A program made the translations under genes and the position numbers. A DNA stretch of 64,000 nt from Marisa cornuarietis (lineage: Eukaryota; Mollusca; Gastropoda; Architaenioglossa; Ampullariidae), in NCBI GenBank assembly GCA_004794655.1, contig SMMW01000575.1, positions 13,653,001-13,717,000 of the forward strand. Direction: 5' to 3'. The notes under the pieces were generated by a model. It saw nothing but the letters and a program-made list of their open reading frames with translations, did not search any database and was not told the DNA's origin. Shown here in pieces: positions 47,375 through 58,859 of the stretch. Position 1 is the stretch's first letter. The number at the start of each line of letters is the position of its first letter.

Positions 47375-48847
47375 TTAACCCCTTTTGCCATAGCCGCCAT
47401 AACCGCCATAACCGTACCCGGGTCCGTAGCCAATGCCGCCATAGCCGGCGCCGTAGCCAATGCCGCCATAGCCTGCACCGTAGCCACGGCCGCCATAGCC
47501 GGCGCCGTAGCCAAGGCCGCCATAGCCAGCGCCATAGCCAAGACCACCCTGAAACAGAAAATGATGGAGTGCTTTACACAGTCTTACGAAGTCAAACCAA
47601 GATAATGCTCGTTTAACATGTGACTTTTTAGCTGCTAGAATGAATGCAATCAGTATAGCTTATCTTTTCTCTGTTCTGTTAAACCCTTCCTTGAAAAACT
47701 TGGGAATAGACGAATACCTAAAGGTTAAATATATTATAATAATTATATTGAACGCTCCAAGGTAGTAAATTTATGATTGAACCAAAAATATCCTCCTATT
47801 ATATTAAAGAGGCTAATGTAGTTAGGTTCCAACAGCTTTTATCCACAAAACGTTTTATAAAAACTAGAAAACTCCTTTACTATAAATGGAAATAAGTGAA
47901 GAATTAAGAGGGAGATATGTTGTGTGATTGTGACAGACGATGCGACAATGATGTGAAGAAGCTTATTAATGAAGGTGTTAAATGATGAAGGACATTGTTG
48001 GAATTAAAAGAGAAAAACATCATAAACAGAGAGGAAATGAGAGTGTACGACTTGCTTAGAATAACAGAAGGTATAAAAATAAAAAATAATAATTGCTGTT
48101 AGTAGTTTAAATTGGTAGAGAGATCTAAGCTAGAATAGTGTGATAGAATGTTTCTAATCGTGTAATTCTCATATTTTCCAGGACCCAATAGGGTGGAGAA
48201 AAGAGTAAAGAATCTTGAGCATCAAGCGAAGATTTGGAAAGAAGTAATGAATGAATGAAACAGAAAAGACAATATAACTCACCAAGTTGCCAAGGCCGTA
48301 ACCGCCATAACCGCCATAACCTCCTCCCAACAGGTAACTTCCCATGGCGCTGGCCACCAGGGCGCAGAGAAGCAGAGCGATGACAGTCTTCTGTAAGACA
48401 AGTGACAGATTGTGACATCATGAGCAGTCGTGTACAGACCAGTGGCATAAACAGACACTATAATCAAACTCAGAACATAATAATTGAAAACCTTTGTACA
48501 CTCAAAGTCACTCTACAATTTAAAACAATAGACAAGGCTGGGTACAGAGGAAGGAGAAAATGACTAGGACATTGTTTGCTATTGTCATTCTACTAGTAGC
48601 AATTACCATCAATGAGATCATTTGACAGAAAAAAATCTGAACTCTGTTGTATACAAATTAGACTGATGTATACATTTGCCTTTAAATACGGAACTACGAT
48701 GAAGTGTAGATAACCTAAATACTTACAAACAAACATAGCGTAGTCACTGTAAACAGGAAACAAGACTTGAGAGTCTAGATTTCCATTTATTCCTTTTAGT
48801 TTCCATGTAATATTACAAAATTAAGGAAAGAACGAATAACTTACCAT
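47375..48847 (-). CDS. Gly/Tyr-rich secreted protein, gene 3 (KRG type)
   Basis: Exons 48847-48845 (ATG only), 48390-48283 and 47548-47375, phase 0, 94 aa. The signal peptide is MKTVIALLLCALVASAMG, then SYLLGGGYGGYGGYGLGNL. Exon 3 has an octapeptide array GLGYGAGYG / GLGYGAGYG / GRGYGAGYG / GIGYGAGYG / GIGYGPGYG, ending YGGYGGYGKRG. The Pro-Tyr-Tyr blocks of genes 1-2 are missing and the basic tail is KRG rather than PRKG, so it founds a second subfamily with genes 4-5. A poly(A) signal (TTTATT at 47333-47338) is 36 bp past the stop. It is the only copy with Arg in a repeat unit and with Asn at the end of exon 2. Confidence 0.9.
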
Positions 48848-48925
48848 GTTGAGGTTAGACGCTGATCTCAAAGAGAACGAGTAAGTTCGGCAGAGACGGT
48901 GTGATCAAGAAGATTGGTGCAGGTT

Positions 48926-48935
48926 CTTAAATACA
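48926..48935 (-). promoter_or_regulatory. TATA-like box of Gly/Tyr gene 3
   Basis: Minus-strand TGTATTTAAG, 79 bp upstream of the ATG at 48847. Confidence 0.7.
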
Positions 48936-49492
48936 AGAGTTTAAGGTAATAAGATTTCATGGCTATGGTTCTTGTGGCCATAAACATTGCTATATCGGCT
49001 CATAGAATATAAAACGAGCTTGACACTGCATGATTTAGTTTCTTTATCGCTCCAATGTCATAAATTTGAATTTTACGATAAACTTAATGTTTAGAAGTAA
49101 GGGAAGGGTTCTGAGGAAGGAGGGCACGGAGTTGACTTAATCAGTCGTGACGTGACTGGCCCTGTCTTTAACGAGGTAATGTTAAGAAATCAGTGTTTGT
49201 TAGCTGTTTCACGCAAATATGTTTACATGTGTCGATCATAAATCTAAAGGAGTGCAAAAAACTCATACTTTATTGAGATAAAATTATTTCGTCCTGGAGT
49301 GCCGATTTCTGTAGTGAGTGCTTGTTAATTTCTTTTTTCTTGTCAAGGGCAACCTACTGTTTTAAGGGAAGAAACTACTGCATTCAAAAAAGAAAAACGT
49401 TTTCTCTCGCTCTGTTTATTCATTTATTCATTCCTTGTTAGAATGAAGTACCAGAAATCCGTCATGATGTAAACAGAGGAAAGTGAAATACT

Positions 49493-49712
49493 AAGGTTTA
49501 GAGTTAGGTTATCACTAGAGGTAGTATTTAGTGTTATGGTTCTACTCTTTCACCAGGGTTAGGACTTAGAGAGGCTGTGTCACTAGGGTTAGGGCTTAGA
49601 GATGGTGTGTCACTAGGGTTAGAGTTATTCTGTCACCAGGGTTTAGGTCTATGCTGTGTCATCAGTGTTTAGGGTCACGCTTTAGGGTTATACTTAGGGT
49701 TTAGGGTTAGGC
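49493..49712. repeat. Degenerate telomere-like (TTAGGG/GGTTAG) minisatellite
   Basis: Repeated GGGTTAGG, TTAGGGTT and TTTAGGGT phrases, embedded in a roughly 40-bp higher unit with TGTCACTAGGGTTAG. The array starts abruptly after GAGGAAAGTGAAATAC, where the equivalent flank of gene 4 (about 58930-58955) continues with unrelated sequence. It is too degenerate to be an active telomere. Confidence 0.8.
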
Positions 49713-50269
49713 TTCCAGAACATAGAACAGCATACGATGACATGAGTTTTATAGATACTGTGCAGCAAAACAATGGAACTTTATCCGCTTCCATATCCGC
49801 CACCTATATCTGCCATTGAATCGTAAAAAAGTGCAATACAGACACACCTTTTCTTTGAGCATTACTACCAGCAACGGTCTACACAATGCTAGTCCCTTAA
49901 TCCTTAATTACTCGATCGTCTTCCTCTACAGAATCACGATCCCTTACTTCTTGTTTTTCAATTCCCCCTTACGTTGTCTGTGTTTCTCTTTCATTAGTCA
50001 TCTTTTATCAGCCATAAGTACTGCTGTTTATTTTGCCGTCCTTTAAATGTTCTATATGTCTCGTTCTTGTGTAGCACTCTAGTAGTGTACTTGTTAATTT
50101 ATATTGTTGTAGAGGGTAGAGGTCAAATGGCTCACAGGACTGTCCCTTTCGTACATAAAAGCCAGCCTTGACCTGTCCCGCTTATTATTGTTACATCGAC
50201 GGTTACGAAGTCTCCTGACCCACTTGGGAAGGCCATGACCAGACAGTTGTACTATTACTGGGACCATCA

Positions 50270-50465
50270 TGGACGTACACGCACACACTCGCATATACGT
50301 AGATACGGCCATCACACGCGTACACACCCGCGCACGTATAATGCACGCGTACCGACATTCACACACAATCGTCGCACGCCTATACGCGTGCGCGCACACA
50401 CACATGCACACACTTACGCTCTCAAACACAATCACACTTTACACATGAACACACACTTAGCAAGG
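50270..50465. repeat. Cryptic CA/CACG-rich low-complexity tract
   Basis: About 190 bp of diverged CACACG/ACGCAC repeats. His/Thr-rich and Cys/Val-rich translations are composition artefacts. Confidence 0.8.
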
Positions 50466-52690
50466 CTATGAAGTATGTCCTTGGACCCAGGGGGTGGATG
50501 GTGGGTTATGCCGCCATGGGGTCAGGGACAGGTCGAAGCTGCGTAACCAGACCATGGGAAGAGAAAGGGATAGCTTCTGGAGAGTTCAACGTGGGGGAGG
50601 ATAAAGAGTGTAGTTTTGAAACACAATAATTGTTTATTATATCAAAACATACTTGCCGCTATCTAGCCATAGTTGCTGACTTGCCGTAAAACACCAATCC
50701 CCCCACCACCACCTCTGAACCAAACATGGATGCCTTAAAGCGCAAGTGCAGAGGACAGGCAATGAAGACAAGAAATAAAAGATTATATGATACAGTAGTA
50801 TGCTCGGTCTTTTTTGACAGACATGACAATGGTCATCCTTCTTTCTTTACTTGGATGGGCAAGATATGAAGCAATACTTGAGACACACAATAATTGTTTA
50901 TTATATCAAAAACATATAAAAGTAGCCAAAATGCAAATGACAATTGTTTATTACATTTATGAAGAACCCTGAAGAGCACTTTGCACAAACACATGCCCAA
51001 AAAGAATTTGATCATAGAGACCAATTAAACAACTTATTACTATCCTTATTTATAACCTCTTTACAGTTTCATATATTCACTTACAACATAATTACAATAG
51101 CAACAGTGTATACCAAATAATGAGTTCATAACATCATATCCTACACAACCCAAACCGCTACCATCTTATATTCACACAGTTACGTAATAAGTGTCACAAC
51201 TTTCATATTACAAATTAAAATAATCATGCAAGATGTTGTATAGGCTTTCTCCTGTAAAAGGCTCAAGGTAGATCAGCGGGCAAATGCGCTAAACAACACA
51301 CATAGCTCGATGTAATCGACAGCTACTAAAGAGTGAAAAGAATGAAATTTTAGGAACAAAACATAAATTTTTCATTGAAAAGGACGCATTTTACAAGCTT
51401 AACAAAAGAAAGGAACGTAATCAACAATGATTTTTATATCAAAATCTTTTAACTTGAGCTGATGCATCAAATATTTGTGAGATATTGTTACTGCTATCCT
51501 ACTTTGCTCCAGGACTGAGATCAGTACTTCTCTTGAATTTGCCTCGTCTCGAATGGGAGGTGTGCATATATCTCTATACTGTAATGAATGGCTGGTTTTG
51601 GTTGCTGAAAGTCACCACGTGGCTTGTGTATATGAGATTTGTTTTGTCCAGTAGCAACATTCAGTAACAGTGCATACAGTAATAAAATTGGGCCATATAT
51701 GCCACAATGCTAGTTATTTGTGTAAATTTTGGCCTAACTGTGGTTAAAATGAAAAGAGAATTATGGGGGATAAGGGTTGGTCAGGTATTTCTTTTTGATA
51801 TGAAAAGGTCAAGTTTAACTGTTATGCTTTTAAATAGAACTTGTTAAAATCATTTTATTTCAGTAAGGTGACAGTTAATAAAAAAAACAAGTGCATGTGT
51901 TTACCTGCAATTGCACTCCATGCAAAAATTGTCAATAATAACAACAATCCCAATGAATAACTATAACTTGGAAAGTTATAGAGAAAAACCAACAAGCAAT
52001 GTAACAAATTCTAGTTACAAGATAATAAGTGCATTTCAGCAAGCAAAACATACACAAAAATTTGCAATCACAACTTTACATATAAAACATCTTTAAGGCA
52101 CCTACATCACAGAAGAAGCTGGGTGTATGATGTGAATCTGGAAACATCAGCAGACAAAAAGAAATGTGTTAAATGAGCAACAAGAATTGCTGTTGTGAGA
52201 AGTAGGAAGACTGTTACTAAATACTTAAAATGTTCCCATCATACAAGACAGTAGTTAAATAATTTTGAATCACTTTAGTGTGTAGTATGATTTGCACTTT
52301 TTTTACCACCAGAATTAAAAGTTCACTGCACTGTGCCTTGATAATACAAATGATGAGAAGCACATGTTCAAGATAAAGTGTGTTCCATATCAACACAACA
52401 AATTTCATATACACGTTATTCACAGCATTTTTGTTAGCTATATGTAGAAATTTCACAAGAAAGGCGACCGGACATTTGAAAATAACCAAGGTTAAATGTA
52501 GTTTGTTAACACTGTTTTGCTCATAATGTACTTCTTAGTAAGGACACATGTTGCTCAGGTAGTAAGTCCACACAAAATGGGACGAGATTAAACCTATAGT
52601 TGTGGTGAAAGTCACAGGCATACATAAATCTTGGAGAAGGAAAATACATCATTCATTCACATTTTCTTCATCGTCCGATTATTCCTCCAG
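50466..52690. other. Gene-free AT-rich stretch
   Basis: No supported gene. It contains two copies of a 25-bp direct repeat, ACAATAATTGTTTATTATATC (about 50626-50650 and 50889-50913). Each reads as an AATAAA-containing end on the minus strand. Confidence 0.4.
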
Positions 52691-52699
52691 ATTTTCTTC

Positions 52700-53260
52700 A
52701 CCTTGCTGAAGCATGCACATCACTTCTTCAAGTTCCAGCTCCGACAGCTCTTGCACTTCTGTATCGACAGTAGCAGCGTGCCCCTCTTCACCTGGTTCTG
52801 AGACTGACTCCGGTATTGTGAAAGCTTCGCTGTGTGTTGTCAACTCTCTGGTGAATAATGTTTCCCCCACACATCAGCATCAGCGTCGGCGCGATCAGAG
52901 TGAACCAGTTGGGTCGAATAACTTTACATGTCGGCGACCAAACCAACATGATCGTCTGAGAACAGGAGACTGCCAAGTTTCCCCCACACGACAACTGAAC
53001 ACTCGCCTCCACGTTGGGCTTTTCAACGCCAAGTCGGTATCGTCTGCACAACAGTCACTAAAGCGAGTTGAAATCGCAGAATTTGTCACAGACCACCGCC
53101 TTGATATTTTCATTATCACTGAGACGTGGCTTAAACAGCGAGGTGACGAGAGCGTGTGTTGATTTAACTCCAGTGGACTACTGCCTGAAATCTTTCCCCC
53201 CGCCCTACACGCGGTGGTGGTATTGCTGTAATCTACAGATCATCACTATAATGACATAAA
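52700..53260 (+). mobile_element. 5' fragment of an L2/CR1-group LINE (endonuclease start)
   Basis: Plus strand. A Ser-rich leader from about 52713 leads into RLHVGLFNAKSVSSAQQS and HRLDIFIITETWLKQRGDES, the first motifs of an apurinic-type endonuclease. After a frameshift at about 53155 come VDLTPVDYCLKSFPP and a GGGIAVIYR-like segment. It then stops, giving way to AT-rich duplicated DNA. The SETWLK/TETWLK context is like that at 34823, suggesting the same LINE group. The rest of the element is absent. Confidence 0.75.
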
Positions 53261-53679
53261 AGATATTAAAATAATTTTTAATAAAAGATATTAAAATAAT
53301 TTTATTTCATATGATGCTTAAGGATGATCTATTAATTTGTTCGGGATAAATGGCAAAAAGTAAAAAATTATAATTTGAGCAAATGTATGAGCGTCTCTTT
53401 GCGTCATTTTTGGTGAACATCTAATGTATATTGTGATATATTGATAATTTCAAGATAACTGCGATGTTTTATTTTATTTTATTTTTGATCAATCATACAT
53501 ATAGTGATTCAGATTTCTAAAGCCATACCCCAGTTACAACTGTTCACTCAAATATTGTACCATAGATAACAAATTAAATTTTAATGCATGCACAAAACTT
53601 ATGATGTAATTGTAAAACAATTGCTGCCGTTTATGCAACTTGTAACTTGCATGTGAAAACAGACTAGCCTTTTTATATT

Positions 53680-53705
53680 ATTATTATATATATATATATA
53701 TATAG
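53680..53705. repeat. (AT)n microsatellite
   Basis: ATT then AT repeats just 5' of the Tigger-like relic. The equivalent site at about 59850-59890 has shorter TATA runs. Confidence 0.85.
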
Positions 53706-53919
53706 TAAACCTTGATTTTGCGATCCTTGATGTAACGATTTCCTCAATATAAAGTTCGTTTTCGGCCGTCGCGGTGAACGCCTCATATTGCTCACGTTTT
53801 TCAATACTCAAAAATATGTTCTCTGAAGTATTGTTTTCCTCATTATAACGTTCGTTTTTCCTGGTCCCTGCAGTGCATATCGCATGTAATCTGAATCTGA
53901 ATTAACATTTCCATTAAGA

Positions 53920-54245
53920 AAATGATGACTTTCTACGAGATGATTGGGATAAAGTAACCTCTGGAGCATCTAAATTCGACTTCGACGCTTTCGTTACTTG
54001 CGACGTGAGCTTGGAAACTTACGGTGTACTTTCTATTTACGAAATATGCGAGGAAGCTGCGGCTGTAACACACAGCGGTGATGGAGTCAATGGCGACGCT
54101 GGAAGTGACGACGACGACTATATTCTGAATTAACAGGTCCACCACTGACACTGTCCGAAGCCCTTATAGCGCTGGAAACGTTACGGAAGTTTGCCTTCGG
54201 CAAACCTGGGGGCGGCGAAATGTTTGGACACTTGCAATGTGGAAA
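53920..54245 (+). mobile_element. Tigger/pogo-type transposase C-terminal relic, copy 1
   Basis: Plus strand. DDWDKVTSGASKFDFDAFVT is followed by VLSIYEICEEAAAVTHSG, an Asp-rich run (GSDDDDY) and a stop. Then, shifted, comes a PPLTLSEALIALETLRKFA-type segment. This pattern (acidic stretch then PPPxxxEALxALxxLRRF) is typical of the C-terminus of Tigger/jerky-like transposases. Only the tail is present. Upstream CCTTGATTTTGCGATCC repeats may belong to the same element. Confidence 0.7.
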
Positions 54246-54540
54246 AGCAGTGGTAACAACGGCGTGAAAGACAAGCCATCCAAAATCTCGATGGCCTTGC
54301 ACAGCTGTCACATTAAGGAAAAGAAGATCTTTAAAGAACGTGGAGCACATGGCGCCTTCTGACTTCCATCTGTTTGAACCAATGAGAGATTAAACATCTT
54401 CCTAGCTACAACGCCGTCATAACACCTGTAAAACAGCGGATCCATCGCAGCTGATTCAGATTTTTACAATAACGGCATGCAGGCTGTTTTTTTCTTGTTG
54501 ACAAAAATGCATAGGCAAGAGTGGTAGCTATGTCGGAAAA
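54246..54540 (+). mobile_element. Mariner relic, copy 1 (internally deleted)
   Basis: Begins abruptly at CAGTGGTAACAACGG, directly joined to the Tigger relic. It contains KDKPSKISMALHS and HMAPSDFHLFEPMRD, equal to the distal part of the relic at 60950-61420. The helix-turn-helix half present in that copy is missing here, so a deletion of about 720 bp joined the two elements. Confidence 0.7.
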
Positions 54541-55720
54541 TACCTTTTTTGTAGCTGAGAGTGTGCTCTATCATGCAGTGTTATCGTGCGCTTTTTATCT
54601 GTTGTAGTTTCTATGGAACATTACATGAGATATTAGTTTCAAAATCACCTTCGTTCATTTGTTTTCCTCTTTAAGAAAGAGTCGTCTGTTCTGAATACCT
54701 AACATTGATATGTAATTAAGAAGAAAGGAAATCGTTGGCTAGTTTCAGTACAGCCATGCCTCTCGTGATCGTTGTGGACTAACTGTAGAACAAATTGTCT
54801 AAAAGATTGTCTTTTCCACCTAAACACGGAAGAAATTGAAATGCACGTTTTTAATTTGTCCTGGATACTACTAGACAGAGGTAGATGATTCTGAGACCTG
54901 TGGTCACCACAAAATGGTCTCGATAAAGCAGATTACTTTGTCGTTCTTCTTGCGCTTGTTGGTACCGGTGTTCTTCTACTTCTTGTTTTTATTATTAATG
55001 TTCTTTTATTATTAATGTTCTTGTTATTGTGAATGTTATTGCTATTTTTAATCATTCTTATTTTATTTTTGTTCTAGTCGCTGTTCTCCTCATCGTTGCC
55101 GTGTCAGTTCAGTGCGCCAACTTCCTACAAACTGAAACCAGGGTAGACTTATGTAGACTGTCATATTGACTCTCTTGCCGATGAAAAATAATGAAACAAA
55201 GTGTGACCCGACAATAGTTTACAAAAGTTATCGAGCTCACAGGTAAATATTTTTCTTCTTAATGTGTAGACTAATTCGGAATGTGATACTTACTTTCAAC
55301 ATTATATTGAAATACAATTTGACGTTTCTGAGCATTATGCGTGTTATATGATATCCGGTAACAGTAACGAAGACTGGGTGCTTTTTAATGTTACAGAGAC
55401 ACTGAAAGCTAGTAAAGGAATCTGAATGGAACCAGTTGCAAACCCATAAAAGAATACCACGACACGCTGTTAGAAAATCCACTGATTTCTTTGTTTAACC
55501 CAGAAAAAGTGGTTAATAGTGTAGTTGACTCAGAAAGAGAGGGATAGTGAGGGGAAGGCATACAGGTTAGCCTTTGCTTTGCTTTTTTGACGTACTAATA
55601 ACGACCAAGTAAAAGCTGTGCCAACATTTGCGTAAAAAACGGACAATGCAAACAATAAAGCTCATCTGATCACCGCGTATTTATTAAGGCAGAATGGATA
55701 GGCAACTTCTTTCAAACATT

Positions 55721-57345
55721 TTAACCCCTTTTGCCATAGCCGCCATAACCGCCATAGCCGTAGCCAGGTCCGTAGCCAATGCCGCCATAGCCGGCGCCGT
55801 AGCCAATGCCGCCATAGCCGGCGCCGTAGCCAAGGCCGCCATAGCCGACGCCGTAGCCAACACCACCCTGAAACAGAAAATGATGGTTCTTACACAGTCT
55901 TCCCAAGTCAAACCAAGATCGTGTTTGTTTAAATTTTAGCTGCTAGAATAAATTCAATCAATATAGCTCATCTGTTCTGTTTAAGCTATTCTTTAACACC
56001 TTTGCTTCAATAGACGTTGCCTAATCATCAAATTTTTAAATATTTCAGGTGAATGTTTCAAAGGAAGGGTGCCCGCAGGCTTAATATATTCAAAGAATGT
56101 TTTTGAGCATTTAATGTAAGGTATTTAACTTCAGTTCTTTTTAATCTATTTTTGAAGACCTTTGGTAATCAGAAAAATTTAATTATCACATGTGAATGTT
56201 TCAAAAGGTAGACGAATCCTTCCAGATTCAATATACTTAAAAAACTGTGTTGTGCCCTCCAAGATAGTAATTTATGATTTTACTAGAATGACATAAACTC
56301 CCATTATATTAAACAGGCAAATGTAGTAAAGTTCCCACACTGTTTATCCCCCCAAAAAACAAGATTTTTATCAAAACTAGCAACTACATTACTATTTTTC
56401 AAAATTGGGTAAAGAATTAAATATGATATGGAAAGGTTGTGTGACTGTGACAAACGATTGACATTGTTGAGAAAATGATAATTAATGAAATTAAGGGATA
56501 TGAAAGACAATGTATGTCATAAATGAGAAAAAAAAGGAAATGAGAGGGTAAGACTTGCTTTTAATGATAGAAGATAGGGGAATGAAATACTAATAATTTA
56601 AAATTGGTAAAGAAATTTAAGAATGGAGACTGTTACTAATCGTGTAATTCTCATTACTCTCCATATCTCTATAGGGTGGCGAAAGGAGTAAAGAGTCTTG
56701 AGACCTAAAGAGCAGCTTAAAGAGAGAAAAGAAAAATGAAAAAAGAAAAAACAATATAACTCACCAAGCCGCCAAGGCCGTAACCGCCATAACCGCCATA
56801 ACCTCCTCCCAAGAGAAAACCTCCCATGGCGCTGGCCACCAGGGCGCAGAGAAGCAGAGCGATGGCAGTCTTCTGTAAGACAAGTGACAGAATTTGACAT
56901 CATGAGCAGTCGTGTATAGGTCACGATTAAAGCGAAATAAACAGACACTATGAGTAGGAACAATTTCACAACAAAAGACGGACAACCGTTTCACATGCAG
57001 GGTATGACATTCACAGTAACTGTACAAAGTAGAGCAATTGACAAGGTTGGGTACAGGAGAAGGAAAAAATGTGCAGGACATTATTTGCTATTATCATTCA
57101 ACTAGTAGCAAAATTTATAATAAAAATCACTTAACAGAAAAAATGTATACAGATTAGACAGGTGTGTACATTTGCCCTTAAATGCGGAACTACGATGAAG
57201 TGTAGATGACCTAAATACTTACAAACAAAACATAGCGTAGTCACTGTAAACAGGAAACAAGATTTGAGAGTCAAGACTTTCCATCAATTCTTTTCAGTTT
57301 TCTTGTAATGTTACAAAGACAAGAAAATGACGAATAACGTACCAT
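55721..57345 (-). CDS. Gly/Tyr-rich secreted protein, gene 4 (KRG type)
   Basis: Exons 57345-57343 (ATG only), 56872-56765 and 55867-55721, phase 0, 85 aa, the shortest of the five. The signal peptide is MKTAIALLLCALVASAMG, followed by GFLLGGGYGGYGGYGLGGL. Exon 3 reads GGVGYGVGYG / GLGYGAGYG / GIGYGAGYG / GIGYGPGYG and ends YGGYGGYGKRG. It carries one repeat unit fewer than genes 3 and 5, which accounts for its length. It has Phe in place of Tyr in the first mature residues (GFLLGG against SYLLGG). The poly(A) signal, TTTATT at 55680-55685, is 35 bp past the stop. A near-identical downstream flank is shared with gene 5, indicating a recent duplication. Confidence 0.9.
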
Positions 57346-57423
57346 GTTGAGGTTTGGCGCTGATCTCAAAGAGAACGAGAAAGTTCGGCAGAGACGGTGT
57401 GATCAAGAAGATTGGTGCAAGTT

Positions 57424-57433
57424 CTTAAATACA
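57424..57433 (-). promoter_or_regulatory. TATA-like box of Gly/Tyr gene 4
   Basis: Minus-strand TGTATTTAAG, 79 bp upstream of the ATG at 57345. Confidence 0.7.
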
Positions 57434-57874
57434 AGATTCTGAGGCAATAAGAGTTCATGTTTATGGTTCTTGTGGCCATAACCATTGCTATATCCCCTCG
57501 TAGAATAAATCAGACGCTTGACACTGTATGATTTAGTTTCTTTATCGCTCCATTGTCATACAATTTTAGCTTAACGAGAACTTAATGTTGAAAAATAAGG
57601 GAATGGTTATGAGGAAGATTGGCATCGAATTGACTTAATCAGTCGTGACGTGACTAGCCCTGTCTTTGACGAGATGATATTAGGAAATCAATGTTTTTTA
57701 GCTGTTGGAAGCAGAGATGTTTGTATGTGTCGTGCGTGCATCCAGAAGAAAACGTAAATCTCACACTTTAGTGAGATTAAAATTCTTACGTCCTGAAGTA
57801 CCAATTTCTGTAGCGTGTGAGTGCTTGTTAGTTTCTGACGCTAAAATGTTTCTTTTCAAGGGCTATCTACTGTT

Positions 57875-58850
57875 TAATAATAATAATAATAGTAATAGTA
57901 ATAATAAATGAAGATTTTTATAGCGCATATTCACACTCATAGAGAGTATGCTCTTAGCGCTTAAAACGGGGAAGAGACGTGGATTAAGTAGATACAGAAC
58001 ACAGGGGACGAAAGAAAACGACAGTACTGACAAAAACAGATAACAAAAGGCATCAAGTAACAGGAACAAAGAAAAATAGTGATGGGTAAAGTAGCAAGAG
58101 GGAAGGGGGGTAAGGACTAGCATTGTGGACTAAGAGTAATACTCAAGGAAGAGGTGCGTTTTCAGTGCAGATTTGAAAGATTCAATTGTAGGAAGGTGGC
58201 GGATATGGAAAGGAAGAGAGTTCCATTGTTTTGCAGCACAGTAGCCAAAAGTCCTGTGACCATAGGTTGTTGTTCTGGTGACAGGAACAGTCAGAGTACG
58301 GTTGTCAGAGGAAGAGCGGAGTTGTCTGGACGGAGAGTAAGGGATGAGAAGTTCAGAGAAATAGTCAGGACAGGAGTCTGCAAAGAAATTAAAACACAGC
58401 ACAGACAGTTTGTACTGGATGCGAGAACGGACGGATAGCCAATGTAGGAAACGAAGGAGAGGAGTGACATGGTCCCGTTTCCTTGCTCTAAGTACCAGAC
58501 GTGCAGCGGAGTTCTGTACTCTCTGGAGTTTCTGAATGAGGTAGTCAGGGCAGCCTGCCAGCAAGGAGTTGCAGTAGTCAAGTCGTGAAAGAACAAATGC
58601 ACAGACAAGAGTGTTGGTGGCACGTGTAGAGAGAAAGTGACGGATGGCACTGATCTTACGGAGCTCATAGTAGGCAGACTGACAGACAGCTGTAACATGT
58701 TTATCAAGGGTCATGTCTGCGGTGACAATAAATCCCAGATTCCTAACAGATGACGTGAAGGTGATGTTGCTGTCGCCCACCTTGATGTGATTGGGCAGAC
58801 TGACTAGTGAAGGTTGATGTCTTAGTGAAGGTTGATGTCTTAAAGGGAAT
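57875..58850 (-). mobile_element. L2-like LINE 3' end with (TTA)n tail
   Basis: Minus strand. An open frame at 58780-58130 encodes the end of an L2/CR1-group RT protein: NITFTSSVRNLGFIVTADMT, LSRLDYCNSLLAGCPDYL, LQRVQNSAARLVLRARK, LHWLSVRSRIQYKL and AKQWNSLPFHIRH, ending FKSALKTHLFLEYYS. A roughly 250-bp 3' UTR and an (ATT)n tail at about 57878-57908 follow. The frame is intact over 216 codons, so the insertion is fairly young. 5' truncation lies near 58800, beside a tandem GAAGGTTGATGTCTTA duplication. The empty site is visible in the gene 3 unit (about 49365). Confidence 0.88.
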
Positions 58851-58859
58851 GAACTGTTG

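Larger units (their letters stand above)
53420..57700. repeat. Segmental duplication, copy B1 (partner 59590-64000)
   Basis: From the AT-rich CAGTTACAACTGTTCACTC block, through Tigger and mariner relics to Gly/Tyr gene 4, this aligns with 59590-64000 and gene 5. Over 54910-55870 against 61790-62760 the copies are almost identical outside the coding repeats. The offset is about 6.2 kb at the left edge and 6.87 kb at the genes. The roughly 720-bp deletion in B1 accounts for the difference. Confidence 0.85.

Noticed and set aside
52679..52870. Acidic minus-strand frame ending ELELEEVMCMLQQGEENLEE
   Set aside because: It overlaps in antisense the Ser-rich start of the LINE endonuclease frame and has no supported start or acceptor. 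Probably a shadow, though a true terminal exon cannot be fully excluded.
55694..55939. Ala-rich plus-strand frame with AIAAITAIAVARSVANAAIA-type repeats
   Set aside because: It is the antisense of exon 3 of Gly/Tyr gene 4. The equivalent frames at 47323-47547 (Ala/Met, minus) and 62561-62842 are likewise out-of-frame or antisense shadows of the GYG repeats.
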